A DNA stretch of 64,000 bases, taken from the NCBI RefSeq assembly GCF_002159735.1, contig NZ_NFJF01000004.1, forward strand, positions 1-64,000. The letters run 5' to 3'. The notes below the pieces were generated by a model that made no database searches, had not been told where the DNA came from, and saw nothing but the letters and a program-made list of their open reading frames with translations. The position numbers and the translations under genes were made by a program. Positions within the stretch are counted from its first letter, which is position 1. Each line of letters opens with the position of its first letter. Shown piece by piece: positions 27,752 to 35,133 of this stretch. Origin of the DNA: Olsenella sp. An270 (lineage in GTDB: Bacteria; Actinomycetota; Coriobacteriia; Coriobacteriales; Atopobiaceae).

Positions 27752-28546
27752 ATGCTGCAAGGATTCTTGGTCGCCCTCGTGGCGTCGCTGATCTACCTCG
27801 AGTCCCGTCTCGGTGGTCAGCACATGCTCGACCGCCCGATCATCATCGGCCCGATCGTGGGCCTCATCATGGGCGACCCGATGAAGGGCCTCGTGATCGG
27901 CGGCGAGCTCGAGCTCGTGTGGATGGGCCTCAACGGCATCGGCACCACCACCCCGCCCAACGTCGTCGTGGGCTCCGCGCTCGCGACCGCGCTCGCCATC
28001 AGCACCGGCGCGTCCTACGAGACCACGCTCGCCCTCGCGGTGCCCATCGCCGTCGTCGCCCAGATCTGCGACATCGCGGCGCCGATCGTGAACACCTTCT
28101 TCGCCCACCAGGCCGACCGCCTCGCCGACAAGGAGAAGTACGACCTCATCGACTGGTGCGTCTGGGGCGGCGGCATCGTGTACTTCCTGTTCAAGTTCGT
28201 GCCCATCTTCCTGGGCTTCGTTCTTGGCTCCGGCGTCATCACCGCCTTCGTGGACCAGATCCCCGACGTCATCCAGAACGGCCTCAACCAGTCCGGCAAC
28301 ATCCTGCCCGCCCTCGGCGTGGCCATGCTGATCCAGCTCACCTGGGACAAGAAGTTCGGCGTGTTCCTGTTCCTCGGCTTCGCGCTCGCCGCGTTCCTCG
28401 GCGTGAGCACCCTCGGCGCCGCATTCTTCGGAGCCATCGCGGCCGTCGTCTACTACATGCTGAGCGGCAACAAGGCCTCCGGGTCCGTCCTTGCCGCCAC
28501 GTCCGGTGAGACCGTCGTCGACGATGACGACAGTGAGGAGCTCTAA
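27752..28546 (+). CDS. PTS system mannose/sorbose-family EIIC component
   Basis: This 264-residue polytopic membrane protein has the family motifs HMLDRPIIIGPIVGLIMGD and GGELELVWMGLNGIGTTTPP near the N-terminus and several further helices. It forms the sugar channel with EIID. The soluble C-terminal end is short and acidic. The stop is 2 bases from the EIID start, indicating tight coupling. AGAGAGGAA precedes the ATG. Confidence 0.95.
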   Translation: MLQGFLVALVASLIYLESRLGGQHMLDRPIIIGPIVGLIMGDPMKGLVIGGELELVWMGLNGIGTTTPPNVVVGSALATALAISTGASYETTLALAVPIAVVAQICDIAAPIVNTFFAHQADRLADKEKYDLIDWCVWGGGIVYFLFKFVPIFLGFVLGSGVITAFVDQIPDVIQNGLNQSGNILPALGVAMLIQLTWDKKFGVFLFLGFALAAFLGVSTLGAAFFGAIAAVVYYMLSGNKASGSVLAATSGETVVDDDDSEEL

Positions 28547-28548
28547 TC

Positions 28549-29364
28549 ATGGCAGAAGAGAAGAAGATCAGCGCCAAGACCCTCCGCCGCGTCTTCTGGC
28601 GTCACTACCAGCTGCTCGGCTGCTTCAACTACGAGCGGCAGATGTCCACGGGCTACGGCTACACGATGATGCCCGCCCTGAAGGAGCTCTACAAGGACGA
28701 CCCGAAGGCCATGCAGGAGGCCGTGAAGCGTCACCTCGAGTTCTTCAACTGCGCGACGTCCACCTCCCCGTTCATCATCGGCCTGACCTGCGCGATGGAG
28801 GAGCAGAACGCCTCCGAGCCCGGAAGCTACGACACCAGCTCCATCACCTCGGTCAAGGCGGCGCTCATGGGCCCGCTCGCCGGCATCGGCGACTCGTTCT
28901 TCTGGGGCACCTTCCGCGTCATCGGCGCCGGCATCGGCGCGCCGCTCGCCGTGGCGGGCAACGTCCTCGGCCCGATCATCTACGCGATCCTCAACGTGAT
29001 CCCGTCCGAGATCGTGCGTCGCTGGGGCTTCAAGATCGGCTACAGCGGCGGCTCCAAGTTCCTCGAGCGCATCTCGAGCGACGGCACGCTCCAGAAGGTC
29101 ACCGAGGCCGCGCGCATCATGGGCCTCATGGTCATCGGCGCCATGATTCCCTCGATGGTCCTGCTCACGCTCAACGCCACGGTCGACATCAACGGAGCCA
29201 CGGTCGTGCTCCAGGAGGTCCTCGACCAGATCTGCCCGTACATCCTCCCGCTCGGCCTCGTCGGCGGCTGCTACAAGCTGCTCAAGAGCGGACGCTCGGG
29301 CACGATGGTCATGTTCGGCCTGCTCATCCTGGGCATCGTCCTCGCCGCCCTCGGGCTCGTGTAG
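28549..29364 (+). CDS. PTS system mannose/sorbose-family EIID component
   Basis: This 271-residue protein has a soluble N-terminal half with TLRRVFWRHYQLLGCFNYERQMSTGY and HLEFFNCATSTSPFIIG, then ALMGPLAGIGDSFFWGTFR before the membrane helices. It completes the EIIC/EIID permease. The length and motifs are typical. A GC hairpin without a T run (29389-29425) separates it from the HAD gene. Confidence 0.95.
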   Translation: MAEEKKISAKTLRRVFWRHYQLLGCFNYERQMSTGYGYTMMPALKELYKDDPKAMQEAVKRHLEFFNCATSTSPFIIGLTCAMEEQNASEPGSYDTSSITSVKAALMGPLAGIGDSFFWGTFRVIGAGIGAPLAVAGNVLGPIIYAILNVIPSEIVRRWGFKIGYSGGSKFLERISSDGTLQKVTEAARIMGLMVIGAMIPSMVLLTLNATVDINGATVVLQEVLDQICPYILPLGLVGGCYKLLKSGRSGTMVMFGLLILGIVLAALGLV

Positions 29365-29388
29365 GACCCTGCGCAACGTCCCTCTCTC

Positions 29389-29425
29389 GCGCCGCCGCGC
29401 CCGCCCCCCGCGGCCGCGGCGGCGC
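29389..29425 (+). terminator. Hairpin between EIID and the HAD gene
   Basis: GCGCCGCCGCG (29389-29399) pairs exactly with CGCGGCGGCGC (29415-29425). No T tract follows. It may attenuate transcription or protect the upstream PTS mRNA. Confidence 0.55.
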
Positions 29426-29448
29426 GTCGTCTCACGGAAGGAGTGGAA

Positions 29449-30102
29449 GTGGTCAAGGCGGCGCTGTTCGACATGGACGGGGTGCTTGCGTTCACCGAGC
29501 GCTACTACAACCGGCGTCGCGTCGAGTACCTGCGCGGCCAGGGGTTCGAGCTGGGCGACGTCGACGACTGGACCGGCGTCCACGACGACGAGTCCTGGGA
29601 GCGCTGCGTCCCCGGCGACGCCGCGCTGCGGGAGCGCCTGCGCGCCGGGTACAACCGCTTCGCCGACGAGCACCCTACGCCCTGGGGCGAGCTGGGCAAC
29701 AGGCGTGCGCACGCCACGTTCGTCGCCCTGCGCGGCCGGGGCGTGAGGATCGCCATCTGCTCGTCGTCGCCGCGCTTCCTCATCGAGGAGTGCATGGAGG
29801 CGCTCGACCTCGGCGACCTCACGGACTACGTGATCAGCGGCGACGAGTGCGTCGCCCACAAGCCCGACCCAGAGATCTACCTGCGCGCCATGCGACACCT
29901 GCGCGTGTCTCCCGAGGAGTCCGTCGTGGTCGAGGACTCGCCGACCGGCATCCGCGCCGGCAAGGCGGCGGGCGCGCTCGTGTGCGCGCTGCGCCAGCCG
30001 GACGGGGTTCTTCTCGACCAGCGCGAGGCGGACCTCGTGATGGACGACCTCTTCGAGCTGGTCGACCTGGTCGGAGAGCGGCGAGTCGCCTCGCTGGCGT
30101 AG
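29449..30102 (+). CDS. HAD hydrolase, beta-phosphoglucomutase-like
   Basis: This 217-residue protein begins VVKAALFDMDGVLAFTE (motif I, nucleophile Asp). Motif II is IAICSSSPRFLIEE, and motifs III/IV are HKPDPEIYLRAM and VVVEDSPTGIRAGKAAG. It fits the cap-containing phosphatase/phosphoglucomutase group. Being last in the PTS operon, it probably dephosphorylates or rearranges a sugar phosphate made there. GTG at 29443 is also in frame, but GGAAGGAG is better spaced for the GTG at 29449. Confidence 0.85.
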   Translation: MVKAALFDMDGVLAFTERYYNRRRVEYLRGQGFELGDVDDWTGVHDDESWERCVPGDAALRERLRAGYNRFADEHPTPWGELGNRRAHATFVALRGRGVRIAICSSSPRFLIEECMEALDLGDLTDYVISGDECVAHKPDPEIYLRAMRHLRVSPEESVVVEDSPTGIRAGKAAGALVCALRQPDGVLLDQREADLVMDDLFELVDLVGERRVASLA

Positions 30103-30121
30103 ATGCGGCGGCGCGTCCTTC

Positions 30122-30407
30122 TCGGAATCGCCGCCCTTGTCGTCTGCGGCCCCAGGAATCGCCGCCCTTGTCGCCTGCCCCTCTAGGAAAGCCGGCCCTT
30201 GTCCGCGCTGCGTCTAGGAATGCGAGGGGTTGTACGGCTTCGCAGCCTCCGTGGCGGACAAGGGCCGCATTCTCTAGAAGCCTCCCGGACAAGGGCGGCG
30301 TTTTTTAGACTCGCCCCGGACAAGGGCGGCGATTTCTAGATGCGGCCAGGACAAGGGCCGCAAATCCTAGACGCGCTCCGGACAACCCCGTCGATTCCGG
30401 GACGGGG
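30122..30407. repeat. Repeat array E2: 31-bp-period inverted tandem array
   Basis: This array has the same family and layout as the one at 22,425. Left-half units end at 30141, 30172, 30203 and, degenerate, 30234. Right-half GACAAGGG or GACAACCC units start at 30257, 30288, 30319, 30350 and 30381. All steps are exactly 31 bp. Sequence between matching blocks varies more than the blocks themselves. It fills the gap between the PTS operon and mazG; no gene is visible inside. Confidence 0.93.
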
Positions 30408-30432
30408 AGGCGCCCGCGAACCGTCCGAGCGG

Positions 30433-30454
30433 TAGAATCGCAGGCGAGAAGAAC
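30433..30454 (+). promoter_or_regulatory. mazG -10 box followed by GCGAGAAGAAC
   Basis: TAGAAT at 30433-30438 is followed five bases later by GCGAGAAGAAC at 30444, near the expected transcription start. No clear -35 is visible. Confidence 0.45.
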
Positions 30455-30474
30455 GCCTCGCCAAAGGAGCCGCC

Positions 30475-31326
30475 ATGTCGCAAGCAGCCGATCGCGTGGA
30501 CGCCGAGACCGCCGCCCGTCCCGGCGCGCCGACCACGCACCCGGAGTTCGACCGCCTCGTGCGCACAATGTGGCGCCTGCGCCAGCCGGACGGCTGCCCC
30601 TGGGACCGCGAGCAGACGCACCGCTCGATCACCAAGCACATGGTCGAGGAGGCCTACGAGGCCGTGGAGGCCATCGAGGCGGATGACCGCGCCCACCTCG
30701 TGGAGGAGCTCGGCGACGTCCTGGAGCAGGTGGTCCTGCACGCGCAGATCGCCGCCGACGAGGGCGCCTTCACGATCGACGACGTGGTCCGCGGCCTGAA
30801 CGAGAAGCTCGTGCGCCGCCACCCGCACGTCTTTGGCGCGCACGCGGCCGCCGGGGACGGCGGCGAGGTCCAGGACATCTGGGATGACGTCAAGGCCGCG
30901 GAGCGCGCCGCCTCGGGCGAGAAGGACGCGCCGCAGGGCCTCCTCGACTCCGTCCCGCGCAGCCTGCCCGCCCTCATGCAGGCGCAGAAGATCTCCAAGC
31001 GCGCCGCCAAGGCAGGCTTCGAGTGGGAGACCGTCGCCGACGTCTGGGACAAGGTCGCCGAGGAGCGCGCCGAGTTCGAGCGCGAGGCACCCGGCTCCGA
31101 CGCCCGCGTCCTCGAGTTTGGCGACCTGCTCTTCGCGCTGGTCAACGTCGCGCGGCGCGAGGGGATCGACGCCGAGGAGGCGCTCGCCGCCTCCAACCGC
31201 AAGTTCAGGACCCGCTGGTCCCGGATGGAGGACCTGGCTCGGGCCGAGGGCGAGCCGCTCGACGAGCTGGACACCGTCCGGCTGAACGAGCTCTGGGACC
31301 GTGCGAAGGCGGAGGAGAATCGCTGA
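30475..31326 (+). CDS. mazG: Nucleoside triphosphate pyrophosphohydrolase MazG
   Basis: This 283-residue protein has two MazG helical domains. The first (about 30-125) has LRQPDGCPWDREQTHRSI, then EEAYEAVEAIE and EELGDVLEQVVLHA, the EExxE...ExxD metal-binding set. The second (about 165-265) repeats the fold with EFGDLLFALVNVAR. It hydrolyses NTPs to NMP plus pyrophosphate as housecleaning. AAAGGAG precedes the ATG. The length is slightly above the 260-270 residues typical of full-length MazG because of N-terminal residues. Confidence 0.95.
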   Translation: MSQAADRVDAETAARPGAPTTHPEFDRLVRTMWRLRQPDGCPWDREQTHRSITKHMVEEAYEAVEAIEADDRAHLVEELGDVLEQVVLHAQIAADEGAFTIDDVVRGLNEKLVRRHPHVFGAHAAAGDGGEVQDIWDDVKAAERAASGEKDAPQGLLDSVPRSLPALMQAQKISKRAAKAGFEWETVADVWDKVAEERAEFEREAPGSDARVLEFGDLLFALVNVARREGIDAEEALAASNRKFRTRWSRMEDLARAEGEPLDELDTVRLNELWDRAKAEENR

Positions 31327-31416
31327 AGCCCCGCTCGGCGGTCCGCGCCTCTGCTATAAAGGGATGAGGCGCCCCGCGCGCCGGCCCTGCCACACCAGTC
31401 CGAAACGAAGCACGGC

Positions 31417-32055
31417 ATGAGCGAACAGAACCCCAAGCCCAAGAGCCGCGACGCCGCGCGCCCCACGAGGCGCGCCAAGGCCAAGTCGGCGACAAGGCCC
31501 AAGGCCGCAGCCAAGACCAAGCCTGCGGCCAAGCCCAAGCCCAAGGCCGCGGCGAAGGCGCCCGCCGCCCGCCGCGGAGCCCCGTCCCGCGCGGATGCGC
31601 CCGCGCGCTCGAGCGCCCTCGACAGCGTTCGCGGGAAGCTCGGTGCGGCCGGGGAGGCCGTGCGCGACCCGCGCGCCCTCGTGGCCGGCCACCGCGTCGC
31701 GGCCATCGCGATCGCGGCCGCCCTCGTCCTCTTTGTGGCGCTCTACGGTCCCGCCTGCGGCCTCTACCAGGCATGGCGCGAGAACGGCGTGCTCCTCGCG
31801 GAGCAGGAGCGCGCGAGCGCCGAGAGCGAGGAGCTGGAGGGCGACATCTCCACCCTCATGACCGAGGACGGCATCAAGGACGAGGCCCGCCGCCGCGGCT
31901 ACGTGGAGGAGGGCGAGACCCGCATCGTCGTGGAGGGCGCCGAGTCCGAGGACGACGCCTCGGCGGACGAGAACGAGACCGAGGAGACGCCCTGGTACCT
32001 GAGCGTGGGCGACTTCCTGTTCCAGTACCACCCAAGCGAGGAGGGGGAGAAGTGA
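31417..32055 (+). CDS. FtsB/DivIC-type septum protein with a Lys/Ala/Pro-rich N-terminus
   Basis: The protein has 212 residues. Residues 1-75 are a basic low-complexity region (KPKAAAKTKPAAKPKPKAA). A membrane helix lies at about 97-117 (AAIAIAAALVLFVALYG). A coiled coil follows (EQERASAESEELEGDISTL), then GIKDEARRRGYVEEGE, the FtsB/DivIC family core. Such proteins bridge FtsL and FtsQ in the divisome. TATAAA at 31355-31360 is a likely -10 box. The stop overlaps the ppx start by 4 bases. Confidence 0.85.
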   Translation: MSEQNPKPKSRDAARPTRRAKAKSATRPKAAAKTKPAAKPKPKAAAKAPAARRGAPSRADAPARSSALDSVRGKLGAAGEAVRDPRALVAGHRVAAIAIAAALVLFVALYGPACGLYQAWRENGVLLAEQERASAESEELEGDISTLMTEDGIKDEARRRGYVEEGETRIVVEGAESEDDASADENETEETPWYLSVGDFLFQYHPSEEGEK

Positions 32056-33065
32056 CGCGCCTTGCCTGCATCGACATCGGGACCGTGACCGCGCGCCTGG
32101 CGGTCGCGGACGTCGAGGGGGGCCGTGTGGTCCGTCTCGCCAAGCACTCCGAGATCTGCAACCTCGGCCAGGACGTGGACGCCACGGGCCGCCTGAACGA
32201 CGAGGCCATGGGCCGCGTGCTCGCCTGCGTGCGCAGCTACGTGGAGTCCGCGCGCGAGGCGGGCGCCGTCGCGGCCTGCTGCACCCTCACGAGCGCGGCG
32301 CGCGACGCCGAGAACGCTCCCGTGCTGGGCGCGGAGCTCGACGCCCTGGGCCTGGACCCGCTCATCATCCCCGGCCAGGTGGAGGGCGCGCTCACCTTCC
32401 TCGGCGTGACGCACGACTTCCCCGGCCAGAACGTCCTCGTCGCCGACAACGGCGGCGGCTCGACCGAGCTCGCCTGCGGTCGCACTCGCGAGGACGGTAG
32501 CCTTGACCTGCGCTTCGTTCGCTCCGTCGACGTGGGATGCCGTCGCGTGACCGAGAAGTTCCTCTCTGCGGACGGCCCCGACGACGAGTCCGCCGTCGCC
32601 CGCGCCCACGAGTTCGCCGCCGCCGCGTTTGGCCCGGCGGTGCGCGAGGGCGGCCTCCTCGCGGCCGGGACCGAGGGCGCCGCCGCGGACGCGCCCGCCA
32701 CGCTCGTGGTGACGGGCGGCACGGTGACGAGCCTCGTCGCGGTGAAGAAGGAGCTCGAGCCCTACGATCCGGCGCAGGTCCACCTGGCCACGCTCTCCCG
32801 GGAGGACCTCGAGGAGCTCGAGCGACGCCTCGCCTCCCTCACGGTGGACGAGCGCGCCGCGCTGCCGGGCCTGGCCCCCAAGCGCGCGCCCGTGATCCTG
32901 GGCGGCGTCGCCGCCGTGCTCGAGCTCATGCGACAGACCGGCTTCACCCAGCTCACCGTCAGCGAGTCCGACCTGCTCTTCGGTCTCGCCGTCGCCGCCG
33001 AGACCACCCTCGCCGGGAAGGAGTCGCCGGTCGGCTGGGGCCCCACGATGCGCATGCTGCGCTAG
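32052..33065 (+). CDS. Ppx/GppA family exopolyphosphatase/pppGpp phosphatase
   Basis: This 337-residue protein starts at a GTG overlapping the previous stop (GTGA). Actin-like ATPase phosphate-1 motif ACIDIGTVTARL is at residues 5-16. LVADNGGGSTELACG (about 133-147) is the phosphate-2 motif. VVTGGTVTSLVAV lies near 220. It lacks the C-terminal HD-like extension of long Ppx proteins. It hydrolyses polyphosphate or the pppGpp 5-prime phosphate; the sequence does not separate the two. The gene order FtsB-ppx, upstream of eno or mazG, is common in Gram-positives. Confidence 0.92.
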   Translation: MTRLACIDIGTVTARLAVADVEGGRVVRLAKHSEICNLGQDVDATGRLNDEAMGRVLACVRSYVESAREAGAVAACCTLTSAARDAENAPVLGAELDALGLDPLIIPGQVEGALTFLGVTHDFPGQNVLVADNGGGSTELACGRTREDGSLDLRFVRSVDVGCRRVTEKFLSADGPDDESAVARAHEFAAAAFGPAVREGGLLAAGTEGAAADAPATLVVTGGTVTSLVAVKKELEPYDPAQVHLATLSREDLEELERRLASLTVDERAALPGLAPKRAPVILGGVAAVLELMRQTGFTQLTVSESDLLFGLAVAAETTLAGKESPVGWGPTMRMLR

Positions 33066-33094
33066 GATAGACACGCGCCGCCGGGCGGCGTGCC

Positions 33095-33179
33095 GGGGGC
33101 GTGGCGGAACTGGCATACGCAGGAGACTTAAAATCTCTCGCCGCAAGGATTGTGGGTTCGAGTCCCACCGCCCTCACCA
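33095..33179 (+). tRNA. tRNA-Leu (anticodon TAA)
   Basis: A class II tRNA of 85 bases. The acceptor GGGGGCG pairs with CGCCCTC, the anticodon loop CTTAAAA carries TAA, and a short variable arm and GGTTCGAGTCC follow. CCA is encoded. It reads UUA, a very rare codon in so GC-rich a genome. Confidence 0.96.
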
Positions 33180-33189
33180 GCAACAAGAC

Positions 33190-33220
33190 GAGGCCGCGAG
33201 TCCAAGGGACCCGCGGCCTC
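33190..33220. terminator. Hairpin between tRNA-Leu and the convergent zinc-ribbon gene
   Basis: GAGGCCGCG and CGCGGCCTC form a 9-bp stem around a 13-base loop. It is placed between two convergent units and may serve both; T tracts are weak on either side. Confidence 0.6.
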
Positions 33221-33239
33221 GATGTTCTTGTCGGCCCCG

Positions 33240-33914
33240 CTAGTTGGTGAACATGAACGCGCGCTTGTCGAAGTAAATCTTGTTCACGAAGATCATCACG
33301 ATGCTCGTGACGGTCTGGCCCATGGAGGACAGGCCCATCGCCTCAAGGAGGCTCACCTGCGTGACCACGGAGAAAGCGACCGCGTACAGGATCGAGGCCG
33401 CGATGACCGTGCCGAGAAGGACGAGGTACTGCGTCGGCGCGCCCTTCTTGAACCCGGCGAGGTTCATGCGCACGACCACGCAGCAGACCGCCAGCGCGAC
33501 ATAGATGACGGCAAAGATGACGTCGACGGCCTGCAGCCCGCCGTAGACCAGGTAGACGAGGTCCTTGGCGCTGCCGTAGTCGGTCATGTAGTGCCCGCCC
33601 GTGAACAGCGTGTAGGCCGTGAACGCGAGCACTGCCGCGGAGAGGAAGAGCTGCACCCAGATGATGAACTTGAACCAGTTCATCGGCGGGACGGCCTGGG
33701 CGGCGTCCGCGGGGACGGGGTGGTTGTCGACCGGCTCGGCGCCGGGGGCGGGCGGCGTCCAGGGCTCGGGCTCGGACGCGGGCTCGGACGCGGGCGTCGG
33801 CTCGGGCTCGGAGGCGCCGGCCCCCTCCGGTCCGGACGTGCTGACCGAGGCTCCGCAGTTGGGGCAGAACCTCGCCTCCTCGGGTATCTCGGTGCCGCAG
33901 TTGGGGCAGAACAT
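33240..33914 (-). CDS. Zinc-ribbon membrane protein of unknown function
   Basis: This 224-residue protein begins with a zinc ribbon, MFCPNCGTEIPEEARFCPNCG. A Pro/Glu/Ser-rich linker (about 26-75) follows, then four hydrophobic segments (WVQLFLSAAVLAFTAYTLF; VIFAVIYVALAVCCVVV; YLVLLGTVIAASILYAVAF; VTSIVMIFVNKIYF). The last residues are a conserved-looking IYFDKRAFMF. This zinc-ribbon plus integral-membrane layout is common in Actinobacteria and Firmicutes but has no defined role. The start was chosen for GGGAGGA upstream. Confidence 0.8.
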   Translation of the reverse strand: MFCPNCGTEIPEEARFCPNCGASVSTSGPEGAGASEPEPTPASEPASEPEPWTPPAPGAEPVDNHPVPADAAQAVPPMNWFKFIIWVQLFLSAAVLAFTAYTLFTGGHYMTDYGSAKDLVYLVYGGLQAVDVIFAVIYVALAVCCVVVRMNLAGFKKGAPTQYLVLLGTVIAASILYAVAFSVVTQVSLLEAMGLSSMGQTVTSIVMIFVNKIYFDKRAFMFTN

Positions 33915-34027
33915 GGGTCCTCCCGTCGTCAGGGGCTGTCTCGGCGCGACGCGCCGACGCAATTGTACGGCAAGGGGCCAGCGCCCGCCCCGGCGCGGCG
34001 ACGGCCCTTTGGTATACTTAGCCGCGC

Positions 34028-34103
34028 GTCCCCATCGTCTAGTGGCCTAGGACATCGCCCTTTCAAGGCGACGACACGGGTTCGACTCCCGTTGGGGGCA
34101 CCA
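34028..34103 (+). tRNA. tRNA-Glu (anticodon TTC)
   Basis: The acceptor GTCCCCA pairs with TGGGGGC. The anticodon loop CTTTCAA presents TTC. The D arm (GTCTAGTGGCCTAGGAC) and the T arm are standard and CCA is encoded. TATACT at 34013-34018 is the likely -10 box. Confidence 0.97.
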
Positions 34104-34113
34104 CGTACCTGCG

Positions 34114-34150
34114 GCGGGCTCGTCCGACATCCGGACGGGCCCGCTTCTTT
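34114..34150 (+). terminator. Intrinsic terminator after tRNA-Glu
   Basis: GCGGGC-CGTCCG and CGGACGGGCCCGC form a long GC stem with a 4-6 base loop, followed by TTCTTT. It also lies at the end of the convergent gene at 34,174. Confidence 0.85.
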
Positions 34151-34173
34151 GGCGAGAAGAACCCGCCCCGTCG

Positions 34174-35133
34174 CTACCAGTCCAGGTCGCTCTTCTCGGC
34201 GAACGCGCGGGCGGACGCCTCCAGCCAGTCGTGCCCCTGGCACCAGGCGATGAACTCGGGCACGTCGGTGATGATGGGCTCCGCCTCGCGCACGGCCATC
34301 ATGGCCTCCTCGAAGCCGCAGGCCGGGACGTCCGGCCGGTCGGGCAGGTAGGGCTCCACCATGACGGGGCGCAGCAGCGCGTAGGCGCCGCCGGAGACGA
34401 GCTGGTCGTACCCGCGCAGCGCGCGCCGCGCGGCGGTGAGGCGCCCCAGCTTGTAGAGGAGCAGCACGCGCGCGAGGTGCGACCAGGCGCTCTCCCTGCC
34501 CGACCAGCGCGCCTCGAGCGCGCCGAGCGCCGCCTCGTCCTCGAGCCGGGCGCACGCGAGCATGTGCGTGTGCCGCGCGCCGAGCGGGTCGTCGAGGGTC
34601 GCGTCGACGACCGAGGCGGCGGCCGACGCCGCCATGCGGAAGCGCGCCCCGTCGAGGCAGGCCCGGGCCACGGCCGCGCGCAGGCGCAGGCGGGGGCGGC
34701 AGAGGACGTCGTCCCAGGCGTCGCCCTCGGGGAGCTCCCTGAGGGACCCGTCGCGCTCGAGCTCGAGCAGGGCATCGAGCAGCGGGTCGGGGTCGAGCTC
34801 GGAGGCGAGAAGGGTGGTGAGCCGCGCGTCCAGGCACCCGGGGTCGACGGCGGCCGCGCGCTCGCACTCTGCGCGCAGGGCCGCGAGCCGGCGGGAGCGC
34901 TCGGCCTCGAACGCCTCGTCGTCGAGGAGGTCGTCGTGCCCGAGGCTCGCCCGGTAGGCGTCGAGGGCGCGGGCGAGCAGGAGCAGCGCCTGCTCGGGCG
35001 CGGCGTCGACAAAGTCGACGGGGTTCTGGCGCACGGCGAGCACCAGCTCGGCGTAGGCCTCGTCGGAGAGCGGGCCGATCTTCTCGTTCCTGCGGCGGGC
35101 GCAGCGCGCCACCAGCTCGTCCCAGGCGTTCAT
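34174..35133 (-). CDS. TPR-like helical-repeat protein (second of a tandem pair)
   Basis: This 319-residue protein is almost entirely helical and rich in Ala, Leu, Arg, Asp and Glu. It has repeated A-x-A...L patterns and residues typical of tetratricopeptide-like arrays (LLLLARALDAYRASLG; HMLACARLEDEAALGALEARW). No signal peptide or membrane helix is seen, so it is cytosolic. It is paralogous to the upstream gene (35,130-36,191), with which it overlaps by 4 bases (ATGA). Function unknown; probably a scaffold or partner-binding protein. Confidence 0.75.
   Translation of the reverse strand: MNAWDELVARCARRRNEKIGPLSDEAYAELVLAVRQNPVDFVDAAPEQALLLLARALDAYRASLGHDDLLDDEAFEAERSRRLAALRAECERAAAVDPGCLDARLTTLLASELDPDPLLDALLELERDGSLRELPEGDAWDDVLCRPRLRLRAAVARACLDGARFRMAASAAASVVDATLDDPLGARHTHMLACARLEDEAALGALEARWSGRESAWSHLARVLLLYKLGRLTAARRALRGYDQLVSGGAYALLRPVMVEPYLPDRPDVPACGFEEAMMAVREAEPIITDVPEFIAWCQGHDWLEASARAFAEKSDLDW

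Larger units (their letters stand above)
30115..30454. other. Repeat block bracketed by 11-bp inverted motif
   Basis: GTCCTTCTCGG (30115-30125) lies 12 bases after the HAD stop, and GCGAGAAGAAC (30444-30454) lies 20 bases before mazG. The two are complementary at nine of eleven positions (one of the two mismatches being a G-T type) and enclose array E2. Confidence 0.55.

Noticed and set aside
30122-30407. CRISPR array
   Set aside because: Same reasons as for the array at 22,425; the symmetric inverted design does not occur in CRISPR loci.
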